A stretch of 33,425 nt of DNA, from positions 1 through 33,425 of the forward strand of contig CAMBEI010000025.1 in NCBI GenBank assembly GCA_945865645.1. The letters run 5' to 3'. Position 1 is the first letter of the stretch. Every line of letters begins with the position of its first letter. Both the position numbers and the translations under genes were made by a program. This DNA is from Chitinophaga pinensis. GTDB lineage: Bacteria > Bacteroidota > Bacteroidia > Chitinophagales > Chitinophagaceae. The notes beneath the pieces are model-generated. The model was not told the DNA's origin. It saw only the letters and a program-made list of their open reading frames with translations, and made no database searches. Shown here piece after piece: positions 8,642-16,691 of the stretch.

Positions 8642-8649
8642 CAAATATA
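8642..8649 (-). promoter_or_regulatory. -7 box of the comA-aroE promoter
   Basis: TATATTTG on the minus strand matches TAnnTTTG. The predicted transcript start is near 8638, about 17 nt before the comA ATG. The -33 element is unclear. Confidence 0.5.
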
Positions 8650-8705
8650 ATCTATGCACTCCAAAAAAATATAATCTAAATCATGTTCAAAAAAAATAAA
8701 ACCGT

Positions 8706-10127
8706 TTATAATGATTTGCGTTTTTTGTAACGAGCAATAATATCAACTACCTGTTGCACCTGCAATATTGCAGGATTTATTTCTATGAATTTTTTAAGGA
8801 GCTTGGGATTCTTATTCATCCCTGCTTCTAAATTCAGTAATGCTTCTTTTGATTTACCCATGGCATACAAAACAGCACTTTTATAAAAAAGAAAAATAGG
8901 TTTACCATCTGTTTGTTCAAAAGCAAATCCAGAATATTCCAATGCCTCTTCCCACATTTCGGCTTTATACAGGCATTTTAGTAATTCAAGCCAACCATTA
9001 ATATTTTTAGGCCTTACCCTTACTACATTACCAAAATAGGTAATGGCTTCATCCCATTTATTTAATTCCAAATAACATTGTCCCATAGCTAAATTATAAT
9101 CAGGTTGCATACGATGTATGCGAAGGGATATTTCCAGATTTTTTATTGCACTATCCCAAACACCTTCATTCATGTAGGTACAGGCAATTTTATAATTTAA
9201 TTGGGTGTCTTCATTATTTAAATGACTAGCTTTTCTATAATTAAATCTGGCTTGTGCATAATTACCCATTTTATCGTAACAATGACCAATGGCTTCATAA
9301 ATGACATCTTCGGGCCTAGTAAGTTCTAGCACCCTTTCTAATACCTCTATTGCTTCTTTATACTTGCGAAGACGTATATATGCATCACCCATATTACGCA
9401 GGGCAAAGTCAAATTTTTCATCTACTGCTACAGCATACCCATAAGCATCGATTGCTTTTTCATAAAGCTTTAAACCTTGATACGCTGCTGCCATATTAAA
9501 CCATGCCAATTCATTGAATGGGAATTGATCAATTATTTTTTGGTGTAAACGGATACCCTCTTCATTACGGCCAGTAAAATCTGTCCAAAAACATATTTTA
9601 TATAATGCTTCTTCATTGTTGGGATCTTGCTCCAAAATCATTTTTAAACAATCGAATACTTTTTCAAAATTCTCATAATCGTCATAAACATCCGCTAATT
9701 CAAATAATAAATCAAGTTTTTCATCTCCATCAAAATTATGAATGGCAGCTTCTAAAACAGTTGCTGCTTTTTGTTGCATATCTAAGGCCAGGTAGGCATC
9801 TGTTTTTAAAATATATAGATTCGTGTCCTTGCTATCTAGCAGCTCGGCTTGATCTAGTATGAATAAAGCTTCTTTATAATGTCTTAAAGCAATTAATATA
9901 TCTGCCTTTTTTAAAAGCAACATAGCAGAATAAGGGTATTGTTCCACACCATAATCAGCGACTTCTAGCGCTTGATTCAATTGCTCTTTTTCATCGAAAT
10001 AATCGATAATGCGTTCAAATGAATCTTCTTCTATAAAGGAGTTAGGTTTGCCTAATTTGAGATTTTCAAATTGCTGAAGTAATGCCTTTAATTCTTCTCT
10101 ATCTTGACGGTAAGGGTGTTTACTCAT
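8706..10127 (-). CDS. Tetratricopeptide repeat protein
   Basis: A 473-aa protein built almost entirely of TPR units, roughly ten to twelve of them from about residue 50 to 440. Examples of the repeat are AWFNMAAAYQGLKLYEKAIDAYGYA and DYNLAMGQCYLELNKWDEAITYFGNV. There is no signal peptide or membrane segment, so it should be a cytoplasmic scaffold, and no catalytic domain is visible. It lies upstream of comA-aroE on the same strand with an 84-bp gap that contains the comA -7 box, so it is probably a separate transcription unit. The partner proteins cannot be inferred. Confidence 0.9.
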   Translation of the reverse strand: MSKHPYRQDREELKALLQQFENLKLGKPNSFIEEDSFERIIDYFDEKEQLNQALEVADYGVEQYPYSAMLLLKKADILIALRHYKEALFILDQAELLDSKDTNLYILKTDAYLALDMQQKAATVLEAAIHNFDGDEKLDLLFELADVYDDYENFEKVFDCLKMILEQDPNNEEALYKICFWTDFTGRNEEGIRLHQKIIDQFPFNELAWFNMAAAYQGLKLYEKAIDAYGYAVAVDEKFDFALRNMGDAYIRLRKYKEAIEVLERVLELTRPEDVIYEAIGHCYDKMGNYAQARFNYRKASHLNNEDTQLNYKIACTYMNEGVWDSAIKNLEISLRIHRMQPDYNLAMGQCYLELNKWDEAITYFGNVVRVRPKNINGWLELLKCLYKAEMWEEALEYSGFAFEQTDGKPIFLFYKSAVLYAMGKSKEALLNLEAGMNKNPKLLKKFIEINPAILQVQQVVDIIARYKKRKSL

Positions 10128-10258
10128 TGGCTATAGGTTGTTGTAAATTAGGGATTTTTAAAGAAAAAATCAACTTTTAATACCAATATGTAAATATAAA
10201 CGTTAAAAGAGTGTAAAAATAATTGGTGACTGGTATGTAATTACTAGAAAAAATACAA

Positions 10259-10266
10259 TATATTTG
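10259..10266 (+). promoter_or_regulatory. -7 box for the 10287 gene
   Basis: TATATTTG matches TAnnTTTG. The predicted start of transcription (~10270) falls just before an ATG at 10272. This favours either leaderless translation from 10272 or use of the next in-frame ATG at 10287. Confidence 0.5.
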
Positions 10267-10286
10267 CCTTGATGAATTTAAACCCA

Positions 10287-10637
10287 ATGATAAAACAATC
10301 TAAAAATATACTAGCAATCCTTTTGCTTTGTGGCATAGGGTATAGTGCATTGGCAGATAAAGGCATTGGCAAAAAAAATAAATCGCGATCGAGCCTTAAT
10401 ATTAGCACCAATAGTTCTTTAAGAAATTCCATTGCATTTAATCTTAAAACGGGATTAAAATATACCGGCAGTTTATTTATAAATCAACAGGTTGATGGCA
10501 GAAATTTACTGAGCAACACCCTATTAACATATCAAAAAGGAAATACCGTATATATTATCCCGCACAAGCAAATTATTGCCGTACCCGAAGTAAGACAAGG
10601 ATACACTGGAATGAAATTAATAATTAAAGCACAGTAA
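10287..10637 (+). CDS. Small exported protein of unknown function
   Basis: A 116-aa protein from the ATG at 10287. The frame is open further upstream (in-frame ATG at 10272, TTG at 10269), but a -7 box at 10259-10266 makes 10287 or 10272 the realistic starts. From 10287 the N terminus is a classic signal peptide: MIKQSK, a hydrophobic stretch, then SALA before DKG, which suggests Sec/SPI export. The mature part is basic near its N terminus (KGIGKKNKSR) and then predicts short beta strands. I do not recognise a family. It is divergent from the TPR gene and convergent with the gene at 10676, with a terminator just after its stop. Confidence 0.65.
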   Translation: MIKQSKNILAILLLCGIGYSALADKGIGKKNKSRSSLNISTNSSLRNSIAFNLKTGLKYTGSLFINQQVDGRNLLSNTLLTYQKGNTVYIIPHKQIIAVPEVRQGYTGMKLIIKAQ

Positions 10638-10641
10638 TACT

Positions 10642-10667
10642 AAAGCATAACTTAAATGCTTTTTTTA
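10642..10667 (+). terminator. Terminator of the 10287 gene
   Basis: A 7-bp stem (AAAGCAT 10642-10648 with ATGCTTT 10656-10662) and a 7-nt loop, followed by four more T. It could also work weakly in the other direction for the convergent gene at 10676. Confidence 0.65.
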
Positions 10668-10675
10668 TCCCCCTT

Positions 10676-11353
10676 TTAGTCCACTTTTTTGGATTTTTGA
10701 TTGATATCATAAGTCATTACCCTGTAGCCTGATGTAGGAAAATCAAATAAGGACTGCTGAATGGCATCGTAATTTATTTTAGACAAAGTGTACTTAAATT
10801 TATATTTACCAGATTCAATTTCATATTGAATGGCTAAACCGGGTAAATTAATAAATATAGCATCGCATTCTTTATTAGCCGAAACTAAATCGGGAGAATA
10901 ATAAACTTCAAAAGTTTTACCATCAGGCATTTTAGCAATGGCTTTTCTGGTATTAAAATTGCCAATAGTTTTAAATTCATTGGAAAGTTCAAAACTGATA
11001 TCGCGATACATTTTATTTTTTACCAACCAGTTTTCTTTGGTAAGTGTTATCATTAATTTTTGTCCGCTAAATTCTTTTAAAATTACCGCATTATTCATCT
11101 TTGAATTAAAAATGGTTATTTCTTTTCCTAAGCTGCTAAGCACATCAGTACGGATATTATTACCTTGTACATAAATGGTAGTGGTAGCTCCATCAAAAGT
11201 ATTGCTCTTTTGCGGCGCAGCGTTTGCATCTTCAATAACCATATTGTAACTGAGATAACCCTCTGCAAAACTACGTTGTGCATTTGCGTATGAACAGTTG
11301 ATAAGTAAAGTAATTATAAGTATTAAACCTTTACATTTTTGCATTATTTTCAT
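10676..11353 (-). CDS. Exported protein of unknown function (possibly DUF4412-like)
   Basis: A 225-aa protein with a signal peptide (KIMQKCKG, hydrophobic LILIITLLINCSY, then ANAQ as a likely SPI site). The mature part is beta-rich, with GYLSYNMVIED, IYVQGNNIRTDV and ITIFNSKMNNAVIL. This pattern resembles DUF4412-type periplasmic or outer-membrane-associated proteins, but I cannot confirm the family. There are two possible ATG starts, codons 1 and 4 (11353 and 11344). It lies 51 bp downstream of yidC on the same strand and may share its transcript. No catalytic motif is visible. Confidence 0.7.
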   Translation of the reverse strand: MKIMQKCKGLILIITLLINCSYANAQRSFAEGYLSYNMVIEDANAAPQKSNTFDGATTTIYVQGNNIRTDVLSSLGKEITIFNSKMNNAVILKEFSGQKLMITLTKENWLVKNKMYRDISFELSNEFKTIGNFNTRKAIAKMPDGKTFEVYYSPDLVSANKECDAIFINLPGLAIQYEIESGKYKFKYTLSKINYDAIQQSLFDFPTSGYRVMTYDINQKSKKVD

Positions 11354-11404
11354 TATTTAATAAAGATAATAAAATCTAGTGCCAAGTTTATGTGAAAAAT
11401 AAAA

Positions 11405-13243
11405 CTAGTTTTTAGCACTTTTTTTCTTTAAATCTTGAAGTTTTTTATTGCTTTCCTGCATAGATACCATACGCTCCTGAAATTTACTTTGCTTTACCGG
11501 CTTCTTTCTATTTTCCTCAATTTGTGCAAGTATTTTTTCATGGTTTATAATATATTTTTGTATTACAATTTGTAATATGAGGGTTATCGTATTAGAAACT
11601 GTATAATACCAAGTTAATGCAGCAGGCAAATTATTAAATACGCCTAACAGCATCACAGGAAAAATATACGGCATATACTTCATAACCGGATTGCTATTAT
11701 CCTGCATAGTACTCATGCTATAAATAGAAATAATTAAACTAGTAATAGTAGCCGTGATGGTAAATAAACTTATATGATCACCATAAAAAGGAATAGAAAA
11801 AGGCAATGTAGCAATGGAATCATAAGCCGCCAAATCGGTTGCCCATAAAAAATTTTGGCCCCGTAAAGAAATATTGGATTGAAAGAAATAATACAGCGAC
11901 ATGAATATAGGTATCTGTAATAAAGCGGGCAAACAACCTCCCAAAGGGCTCACCCCTGCAGATTTCCAGAGCTTCATCTGATCCATGCTAAACGCTTGCT
12001 TATCCTCTCCATGTTTTTCTTTTAACTTATCAATTTCTGGTTTAAGCGCTTTCATTTTAGCGCCGCTTAAATAACTTTTATATAAAATGGGGGAAGTAAT
12101 TAAACGAATTAAAAGGGTAAGTAATAAAATTACCATCCCCATACTCTCAATTTTTTTTCTTAAAAAATCAAAAACGGGTAATAAAAAATGTCGATTTATA
12201 TATTTCACAAATGCGAAAACGCCGCTACCATAAGGCACAATATTTTCCATTTTATTATTATACTTGCTTAATACATTATAATCACTAGGGCCATAATATA
12301 ATTGTAACGGCACGGTAGTTAATGTGCCACCTCCAAGTTGAATATTACAGTTCGCCGTGGTTCGGGTAATAATATGCAAGGAATCTGCAGGCACAACCCA
12401 AGTAATTATAGCGCTTTTAAATTTAGCTGATAAAGCAGCAATAAAAAATTGTTGTTTAATAGCAAGCCAATCTACTGGATTTTCAAATTTTTTATCATCC
12501 CCAGTTGCTACATATTCAAAATCATATTTTCCGTCTTTCAAATAAGATATATGGCTTTGCTGCCTTTCATACTGAATATCTTTTTCAATTTGAGGAGTTT
12601 CACTTTGCCAGGTTAAATTAATTGTATTTTGAGATACTAATTTATCTGCTCCATTCATGATTATATTAAAATCAACCAAATAACTATCATGCTGCAGGAT
12701 ATACTGGTGCGTAATTTCCTTTCCTGTTGAATCTTTTAATACAAAAGAAATAGTTTGTGATTTATCCGCATTTGCCATCTTCTTACTACTTACAAAATAA
12801 ATGTTATCTGTAGCTGAAGTTTGATTATTTCCTGTATTTATTTGATAGGTTAACTTATTAAATTTACCGTTTTCTAAAATAATAGGATTGCCATCAAATT
12901 TTTTATAGTTTTTTAATTCAACTATTTTGGGCTGTCCGCCTTTATTGGTAAAAATAATTTTTACCAAATTATTTTCCAATGTATCTAAATGCTCGGTGTT
13001 AGTTTTATCTGTTATAAATACTCCAGGTAATTTTTGTTGTGCAAGTTGTAAAGAATCCAATAATAAAGCATCTTTTTTTGCTGCAATAGGGTCCATCTTT
13101 GGCATTGTGGCCAATAAAGAATCTTCAAGTCGTTTTTTTTCGGTTAAATACGCTTGGTTACTGCGACTGTTAATTACAAACATTGCAATCAGCAATGCTC
13201 CAATCAATAAAAAACCAATAACCGTATTTTTATCCATTCCCAT
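11405..13243 (-). CDS. yidC: Membrane protein insertase YidC
   Basis: A 612-aa Oxa1/YidC family insertase that places proteins in the inner membrane, alone or with SecYEG. The N-terminal membrane anchor is at about residues 7-24, followed by a large periplasmic beta domain of about 300 residues typical of Gram-negative YidC. The conserved core begins at MGMVILLLTLLIRLITSPIL and continues with PLGGCLPALLQIPIFMSLYYFF and NLPAALTWYYTVSN. The C-terminal tail is rich in lysine, as often seen for ribosome contact. The start could be codon 1 or codon 3. A -7 box lies 22 nt upstream. It lies between rplY and the 225-aa exported protein. Confidence 0.97.
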   Translation of the reverse strand: MGMDKNTVIGFLLIGALLIAMFVINSRSNQAYLTEKKRLEDSLLATMPKMDPIAAKKDALLLDSLQLAQQKLPGVFITDKTNTEHLDTLENNLVKIIFTNKGGQPKIVELKNYKKFDGNPIILENGKFNKLTYQINTGNNQTSATDNIYFVSSKKMANADKSQTISFVLKDSTGKEITHQYILQHDSYLVDFNIIMNGADKLVSQNTINLTWQSETPQIEKDIQYERQQSHISYLKDGKYDFEYVATGDDKKFENPVDWLAIKQQFFIAALSAKFKSAIITWVVPADSLHIITRTTANCNIQLGGGTLTTVPLQLYYGPSDYNVLSKYNNKMENIVPYGSGVFAFVKYINRHFLLPVFDFLRKKIESMGMVILLLTLLIRLITSPILYKSYLSGAKMKALKPEIDKLKEKHGEDKQAFSMDQMKLWKSAGVSPLGGCLPALLQIPIFMSLYYFFQSNISLRGQNFLWATDLAAYDSIATLPFSIPFYGDHISLFTITATITSLIISIYSMSTMQDNSNPVMKYMPYIFPVMLLGVFNNLPAALTWYYTVSNTITLILQIVIQKYIINHEKILAQIEENRKKPVKQSKFQERMVSMQESNKKLQDLKKKSAKN

Positions 13244-13264
13244 TTTTTGATTGTTTTAAGTGGG

Positions 13265-13272
13265 CAAAGGTA
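13265..13272 (-). promoter_or_regulatory. -7 box of the yidC promoter
   Basis: TACCTTTG on the minus strand matches TAnnTTTG; the predicted leader is about 18 nt. A TTG lies upstream (13300-13298), but at 25 nt the spacing is longer than usual. Confidence 0.5.
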
Positions 13273-13300
13273 ATTAAAGTTTTATCGCTTTAGTTACCAA

Positions 13301-13332
13301 TTAAAAAAAGCCTTCTGTTTAAAGAAGGCTTT
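13301..13332 (-). terminator. Terminator of rplY
   Basis: A perfect 10-bp stem (13307-13316 with 13323-13332) and a 6-nt loop, followed on the minus strand by TTTT. It lies 20 bp after the rplY stop and separates it from yidC. Confidence 0.85.
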
Positions 13333-13352
13333 GTAGAATTACATTTTTTATA

Positions 13353-13979
13353 CTATTTTTTTGCTTCAGGCGCAGCAGCTTTTACGGCTGGGGCAGCGGC
13401 GGCAGTCTTAGGCACTGTTGATTCTTCCTGTTTCAATTGTCTTGTCATGGTAACAGATGCAATTGGAATACGGGGAGAATTTAATACTTCCATATTTTCC
13501 ATGATAACATCTTCTACCCTAATATTTTCGTTTAATTCTAGTTTTTCAATATTAACATCGATATGCTCTTTTAGATGTTTTGGAAATAATTTCACCTTCA
13601 AAGATTTCATTTTAGTAACCAATTTTCCGCCGGCTTTAACACCTTCTGGAACGCCAATGTAGTTAAGGGGTAAGTTTGCAATTATTTTTTTATTTTCTAC
13701 CAACTCTAAAAAATCTACATGTAGTAACAAATCTGATACTTTATGAAATTGCAGATCTTTTAAAATACAACGGTAGCTATTACCGTCAATAATAACATTT
13801 GCCACCATAAAGTCGGGTGTGTAAACGATGTCTTTAAAAGCAGTTGCCGGAGCCGAGAAATTAATCTCTTTAGAACCACCATAAATTACACCTGGCACCA
13901 TTTTCTGAGAGCGAAGTTGGCGGGTGGCTTTTTTTCCGCTTTCGGTCCTCAGTTGTCCTTCGATTGTAATTGATTTCAT
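13353..13979 (-). CDS. rplY: 50S ribosomal protein L25, CTC (general stress) form
   Basis: A 208-aa 5S rRNA-binding protein with two parts. The N-terminal L25 domain begins MKSITIEGQLRTESGKKATRQLR and contains VPGVIYGG. The C-terminal TL5/CTC beta domain contains the typical LPLNYIGVPEGVKAGG. The tail is alanine/proline/lysine-rich (AAAAPAVKAAAPEAKK) and low in complexity. The length fits the two-domain CTC form rather than the ~94-aa E. coli protein. It lies upstream of yidC and downstream of prs on the same strand, with its own -7 box and terminator. Confidence 0.95.
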   Translation of the reverse strand: MKSITIEGQLRTESGKKATRQLRSQKMVPGVIYGGSKEINFSAPATAFKDIVYTPDFMVANVIIDGNSYRCILKDLQFHKVSDLLLHVDFLELVENKKIIANLPLNYIGVPEGVKAGGKLVTKMKSLKVKLFPKHLKEHIDVNIEKLELNENIRVEDVIMENMEVLNSPRIPIASVTMTRQLKQEESTVPKTAAAAPAVKAAAPEAKK

Positions 13980-14002
13980 TGTATAATATTTTTTATGAGG
14001 CG

Positions 14003-14010
14003 CAAAGGTA
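14003..14010 (-). promoter_or_regulatory. -7 box of the rplY promoter
   Basis: TACCTTTG on the minus strand, followed by GCGCC as at fusA. The predicted leader is about 20 nt. The same octamer precedes rpsL, fusA and yidC. Confidence 0.5.
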
Positions 14011-14058
14011 GGAAAAATGAAGCAATTTGCCTATTGAAACCTACACACTCTATAATGA

Positions 14059-15012
14059 TTATTGCTTATTTGCCATCCTACTTCTTATAAATAAGCTATT
14101 AATACTCTTATTTTCAAAGGCATTACGTATAGTAATTGCAAATAACTCATCAGTAGAGAGCACTTTTATTTTACTGCATTCTCCCCTTAAGGGAATCGTA
14201 TCACATACTACCAGTTCCTCTAATACACTATTTGCTATATTATTATAGGCATTACCACTTAATACTGGGTGAGTACATAAAGCTCGAACACTATTGGCGC
14301 CTTTTTCCATCATTAAGGCAGCGCTTTTTACTAAAGTACCTCCTGTATCACATATATCATCAATTAAAACAACATCTCGCCCTGTTACATCGCCAATTAC
14401 AACCATGCTAGCAATTTCGTTGGCTCTTTTACGATGCTTATCACAAATAACCATTTCGCATTCAAAATAGGTCGCTATTTCACGAATGCGGTTGGCACTG
14501 CCTACATCGGGTGCAGCAAAAGTTAAATTTGCTAGTTTTAAATTTTCGATATAGGGGATAAAAATTGCTGAAGATTCTAAATGATCAACTGGTATATCAA
14601 AATAACCTTGTATTTGTGGAGCATGCAGGTCCATAGTAATAACCCTATCGGCGCCAGCTGCTGTTAGCATGTTAGCAACTAATTTTGATCCGATGGCAAC
14701 ACGTGGTCTATCTTTTCTGTCTTGCCTAGCTAATCCATAATAAGGTATAACTGCAATTACTTTATAAGCAGATGCTCTTTTGGCGGCGTCAATCATCAAT
14801 AGCAATTCCATCAGATTATCGGAGGGAGAGTAGGTACTTTGAATTAGAAAGACAAAACGACCTCTAATACTTTCTTGAAACTCAACATAAATTTCACCAT
14901 CACTAAATCGTTGAATATTGACTTTGCCTAGTGGTTCTCCAAATTTTTTCGCAATTTTTTCGGCTAGGTATTGTGAGCCGGTACCTGAAAATAATTTTGC
15001 TTTTGATTCCAT
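14059..15012 (-). CDS. prs: Ribose-phosphate pyrophosphokinase (PRPP synthetase)
   Basis: A 317-aa class I enzyme that makes PRPP from ribose 5-phosphate and ATP for nucleotide, His and Trp synthesis. The N terminus has FSDGEIYVEFQESIRG (36-51). The flexible ATP loop is RQDRKDRPR (96-104), MDLHAPQIQGYFDIPVDHL contains conserved metal and substrate residues, and the PRPP loop is DVVLIDDICDTGGT (213-226). The length and motifs are canonical. It lies upstream of rplY on the same strand, an arrangement common in bacteria, and is divergent from radC with a 78-bp gap. A near -7 box (TACTTTCG, 15058-15051) precedes it. Confidence 0.97.
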   Translation of the reverse strand: MESKAKLFSGTGSQYLAEKIAKKFGEPLGKVNIQRFSDGEIYVEFQESIRGRFVFLIQSTYSPSDNLMELLLMIDAAKRASAYKVIAVIPYYGLARQDRKDRPRVAIGSKLVANMLTAAGADRVITMDLHAPQIQGYFDIPVDHLESSAIFIPYIENLKLANLTFAAPDVGSANRIREIATYFECEMVICDKHRKRANEIASMVVIGDVTGRDVVLIDDICDTGGTLVKSAALMMEKGANSVRALCTHPVLSGNAYNNIANSVLEELVVCDTIPLRGECSKIKVLSTDELFAITIRNAFENKSINSLFIRSRMANKQ

Positions 15013-15090
15013 ATAAATATAAATTGAGGTGGGTGAAATATAATATTACGCGAAAGTATCATTTAGTTTACAAGATTTAATATAGTTACA

Positions 15091-15792
15091 ATGAAAAATG
15101 TCAACAAGACGTCCACATCTATAAAAAATTGGGCTATTGATGATCGCCCGCGGGAAAAATTACTTACCAAAGGAGCTGCAGCGCTTAGCAATTCGGAGTT
15201 GCTAGCTATTTTATTAAACAATGGCAGTAAAAACAAAACTGCTGTAGAGCTAGCAAAAGAGATATTAAAACTTGGCCAAGATAATTTAAATGAGCTAGGA
15301 AAATTATCATTAAATGATTTTACACAGATAAAAGGCATTGGGCAGGCCAAATCTATTACAATTGCCGCTGCGCTTGAATTAGGCAGAAGGCGTTATGCAA
15401 GCACAGCACTAACAAAGCCGGTTATAAAATCTAGCGGAGATATTGCTAATTATTTACAAACCACTTTAAAAGATTTTAATTACGAAGTTTTTGCTGTAGT
15501 TTTTTTAAACCGTGCTAACAAAATAAATCATTTCGAAATCATTAGTCGCGGAGGTTTAACTGGCACGGTTGCTGATCCAAGAATTATATTAAAAAAAGCA
15601 CTTGAAGAAGATGCTACGTCTATTGTATTATGCCACAATCACCCCTCTGGTAATTTACAGCCAAGCAAGGCAGATGAAGATATTACTATAAAAATTAAAG
15701 CGGCTGCCAGCTATTTCGACATTACAGTTATTGACCACATCATTGTAAGTGAGGAAGGTTTTTATAGTTTTGCAGATGAGGGAATACTTTAG
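15091..15792 (+). CDS. radC: RadC family JAB-domain protein
   Basis: A 233-aa protein with the standard RadC layout: an N-terminal UPF0758 helical region, a helix-hairpin-helix (IKGIGQAKSI, 80-89) and a C-terminal JAB/MPN-type metalloprotease-like domain. The metal-binding residues are visible in CHNHPSGNLQPSKADED (H182, H184, D195). The cellular role of RadC is unsettled; the old DNA-repair assignment in E. coli is disputed. Its stop codon TAG (15790-15792) lies inside the first unit of a heptamer array, so the next genetic unit abuts radC without a spacer. The protein end (FADEGIL) is typical, so it is not truncated. Confidence 0.94.
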   Translation: MKNVNKTSTSIKNWAIDDRPREKLLTKGAAALSNSELLAILLNNGSKNKTAVELAKEILKLGQDNLNELGKLSLNDFTQIKGIGQAKSITIAAALELGRRRYASTALTKPVIKSSGDIANYLQTTLKDFNYEVFAVVFLNRANKINHFEIISRGGLTGTVADPRIILKKALEEDATSIVLCHNHPSGNLQPSKADEDITIKIKAAASYFDITVIDHIIVSEEGFYSFADEGIL

Positions 15793-15823
15793 TTCTTAGT
15801 TCTTAGTTCTTAGTTTTTAGTTA
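15789..15823 (+). repeat. Left heptamer array (TTAGTTC/T/A x5)
   Basis: Five tandem 7-bp units: TTAGTTC three times, then TTAGTTT, then TTAGTTA, ending 22 bp before the four-helix-bundle ATG. The first unit supplies the radC stop codon. The right array (16275-16302) carries the reverse complement of the same unit. Confidence 0.9.
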
Positions 15824-15845
15824 ATATTTACAAGCAGTATAAATT

Positions 15846-16259
15846 ATGGCAACCGTACAAAATTTTGAAGATTTAAAAGTTTGGCAAAAGTCGAGGATAT
15901 TATGCAATGAAATTTTTGATTTGATAACAACAGGTAAGTTTGCTAAAGATTTTGCATTAATTGACCAGATAAACAGATCCTCCGGTTCGGTAATGGATAA
16001 TATAGCAGAAGGTTTTGGGAGAATGGGCAACAAAGAATTTATTAACTTCCTAACCTATACTTATGGATCAGCACTTGAATGCAAATCGCAACCCTACAGG
16101 GCATTTGACAGAAAATATATCAGCAACGAAAAGTCGGAAGAACTGTTTAATTTAATTGAAGAAATCAAAAAAATGACAAATGCGCTGATTACCTATCTTG
16201 GACATTCAGATTTAAAGGGGCAAAAATTTAAAGCCAGAGACAATAAAAAGCCTCAATAA
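15846..16259 (+). CDS. Four-helix-bundle protein (23S rRNA intervening-sequence/S23 family)
   Basis: A 137-aa member of the four-helix-bundle family (TIGR02436) first known from proteins encoded in 23S rRNA intervening sequences; the Avd accessory protein of diversity-generating retroelements has the same fold. Signature segments are FEDLKVWQKS (7-16), LIDQINRSSGSVMDNIAEGFGR and KEFINFLTYTYGSALECKSQ. The C-terminal tail is basic (KGQKFKARDNKK), which suits nucleic-acid binding. There is no reverse transcriptase or template repeat nearby, so it is not part of a retroelement here, and it is not inside an rRNA gene. The gene is bracketed by inverted heptamer arrays. Molecular function is unknown. 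Confidence 0.88.
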   Translation: MATVQNFEDLKVWQKSRILCNEIFDLITTGKFAKDFALIDQINRSSGSVMDNIAEGFGRMGNKEFINFLTYTYGSALECKSQPYRAFDRKYISNEKSEELFNLIEEIKKMTNALITYLGHSDLKGQKFKARDNKKPQ

Positions 16260-16274
16260 ATCTCAGTCTGCCCC

Positions 16275-16302
16275 AAACTAAAAACCAAAAACTAAAAACT
16301 AA
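16275..16302 (-). repeat. Right heptamer array (AAACTAA x4, inverted relative to the left array)
   Basis: Four tandem 7-bp units: AAACTAA, AAACCAA, AAACTAA, AAACTAA. Each is the reverse complement of the TTAGTTT type unit in the left array (one unit with a single change). The array ends 4 bp before the stop codon of the convergent DUF3467 gene. Confidence 0.9.
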
Positions 16303-16306
16303 CAGT

Positions 16307-16621
16307 TTACGCCTGCGCTGTTGGTCCGCCAAAATTAAAAGGTATTTCCACTGCTTCCATATCTTGAATAGTTCCGTTAGCAGTTTCAAATTTTTTAATA
16401 TTATCAACCATTGCCTTCATAAAACGCTTGGCATGAAAGGGAGTTAAAATGATTCGGCTTTTAACTTTGCTTTTTGGCGTACCTGGCATTACATTTACAA
16501 AATCTATTACAAACTCAGCATGGCTGTGGGTAATGATAGCCAGGTTTGCATAGGCTCCTTCAGATACTTCTTCAGAAATTTCTATATTGATTTGATTGGG
16601 TTGTTCGGGTAGAATATTCAT
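16307..16621 (-). CDS. DUF3467 family protein
   Basis: A 104-aa small cytoplasmic protein of a family widespread in Bacteroidota and of unknown function. Characteristic segments are EGAYANLAIITHSHAEFVID, FVNVMPGTPKSKVKSRIILTP and HAKRFMKAMVDNIKKFE, with a final EIPFNFGG. There is no signal peptide and no recognisable active site. A TATCTTTG -7 box lies only 10 nt upstream of the ATG, giving a predicted leader of about 6 nt. The gene is convergent with radC and the four-helix-bundle gene. Confidence 0.88.
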   Translation of the reverse strand: MNILPEQPNQINIEISEEVSEGAYANLAIITHSHAEFVIDFVNVMPGTPKSKVKSRIILTPFHAKRFMKAMVDNIKKFETANGTIQDMEAVEIPFNFGGPTAQA

Positions 16622-16630
16622 TTTTTTTTA

Positions 16631-16638
16631 CAAAGATA
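16631..16638 (-). promoter_or_regulatory. -7 box of the DUF3467 gene
   Basis: TATCTTTG on the minus strand, immediately after the terminator of the SusCD operon. The predicted transcript start is near 16627, six nt before the ATG. Confidence 0.45.
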
Positions 16639-16667
16639 AAAAAAAGAGCCCCAATTTGAGGCTCTTT
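16639..16667 (-). terminator. Terminator of the SusC/SusD operon
   Basis: An 8-bp stem (AAAGAGCC 16643-16650 with GGCTCTTT 16660-16667) and a 9-nt loop. On the minus strand it is followed by TTTT. It lies about 25 bp past the stop of the last operon gene. Confidence 0.8.
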
Positions 16668-16691
16668 GTAAAAAGTATTTTTAAAATAAAA

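Larger units (their letters stand above)
15789..16302. mobile_element. Candidate single-gene unit: four-helix-bundle gene between inverted heptamer arrays
   Basis: A 514-bp block fits exactly between the stop codons of two convergent genes, radC and the DUF3467 gene. It consists of five TTAGTT(C/T/A) units, one four-helix-bundle gene and four AAAC(T/C)AA units, so its ends are inverted with respect to each other. No transposase and no clear target-site duplication are present. It may be a passively mobilised unit or only a gene flanked by simple-sequence terminators; the mobile-element label is a hypothesis. Confidence 0.35.

Noticed and set aside
15789..15823. Short tandem repeats read as a CRISPR array
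   Set aside because: Units are 7 bp with no spacers and no cas genes; this is a heptamer microsatellite-type array.
15846..16259. Diversity-generating retroelement accessory gene (avd)
   Set aside because: The fold matches, but no reverse transcriptase, template repeat or variable repeat target is nearby.
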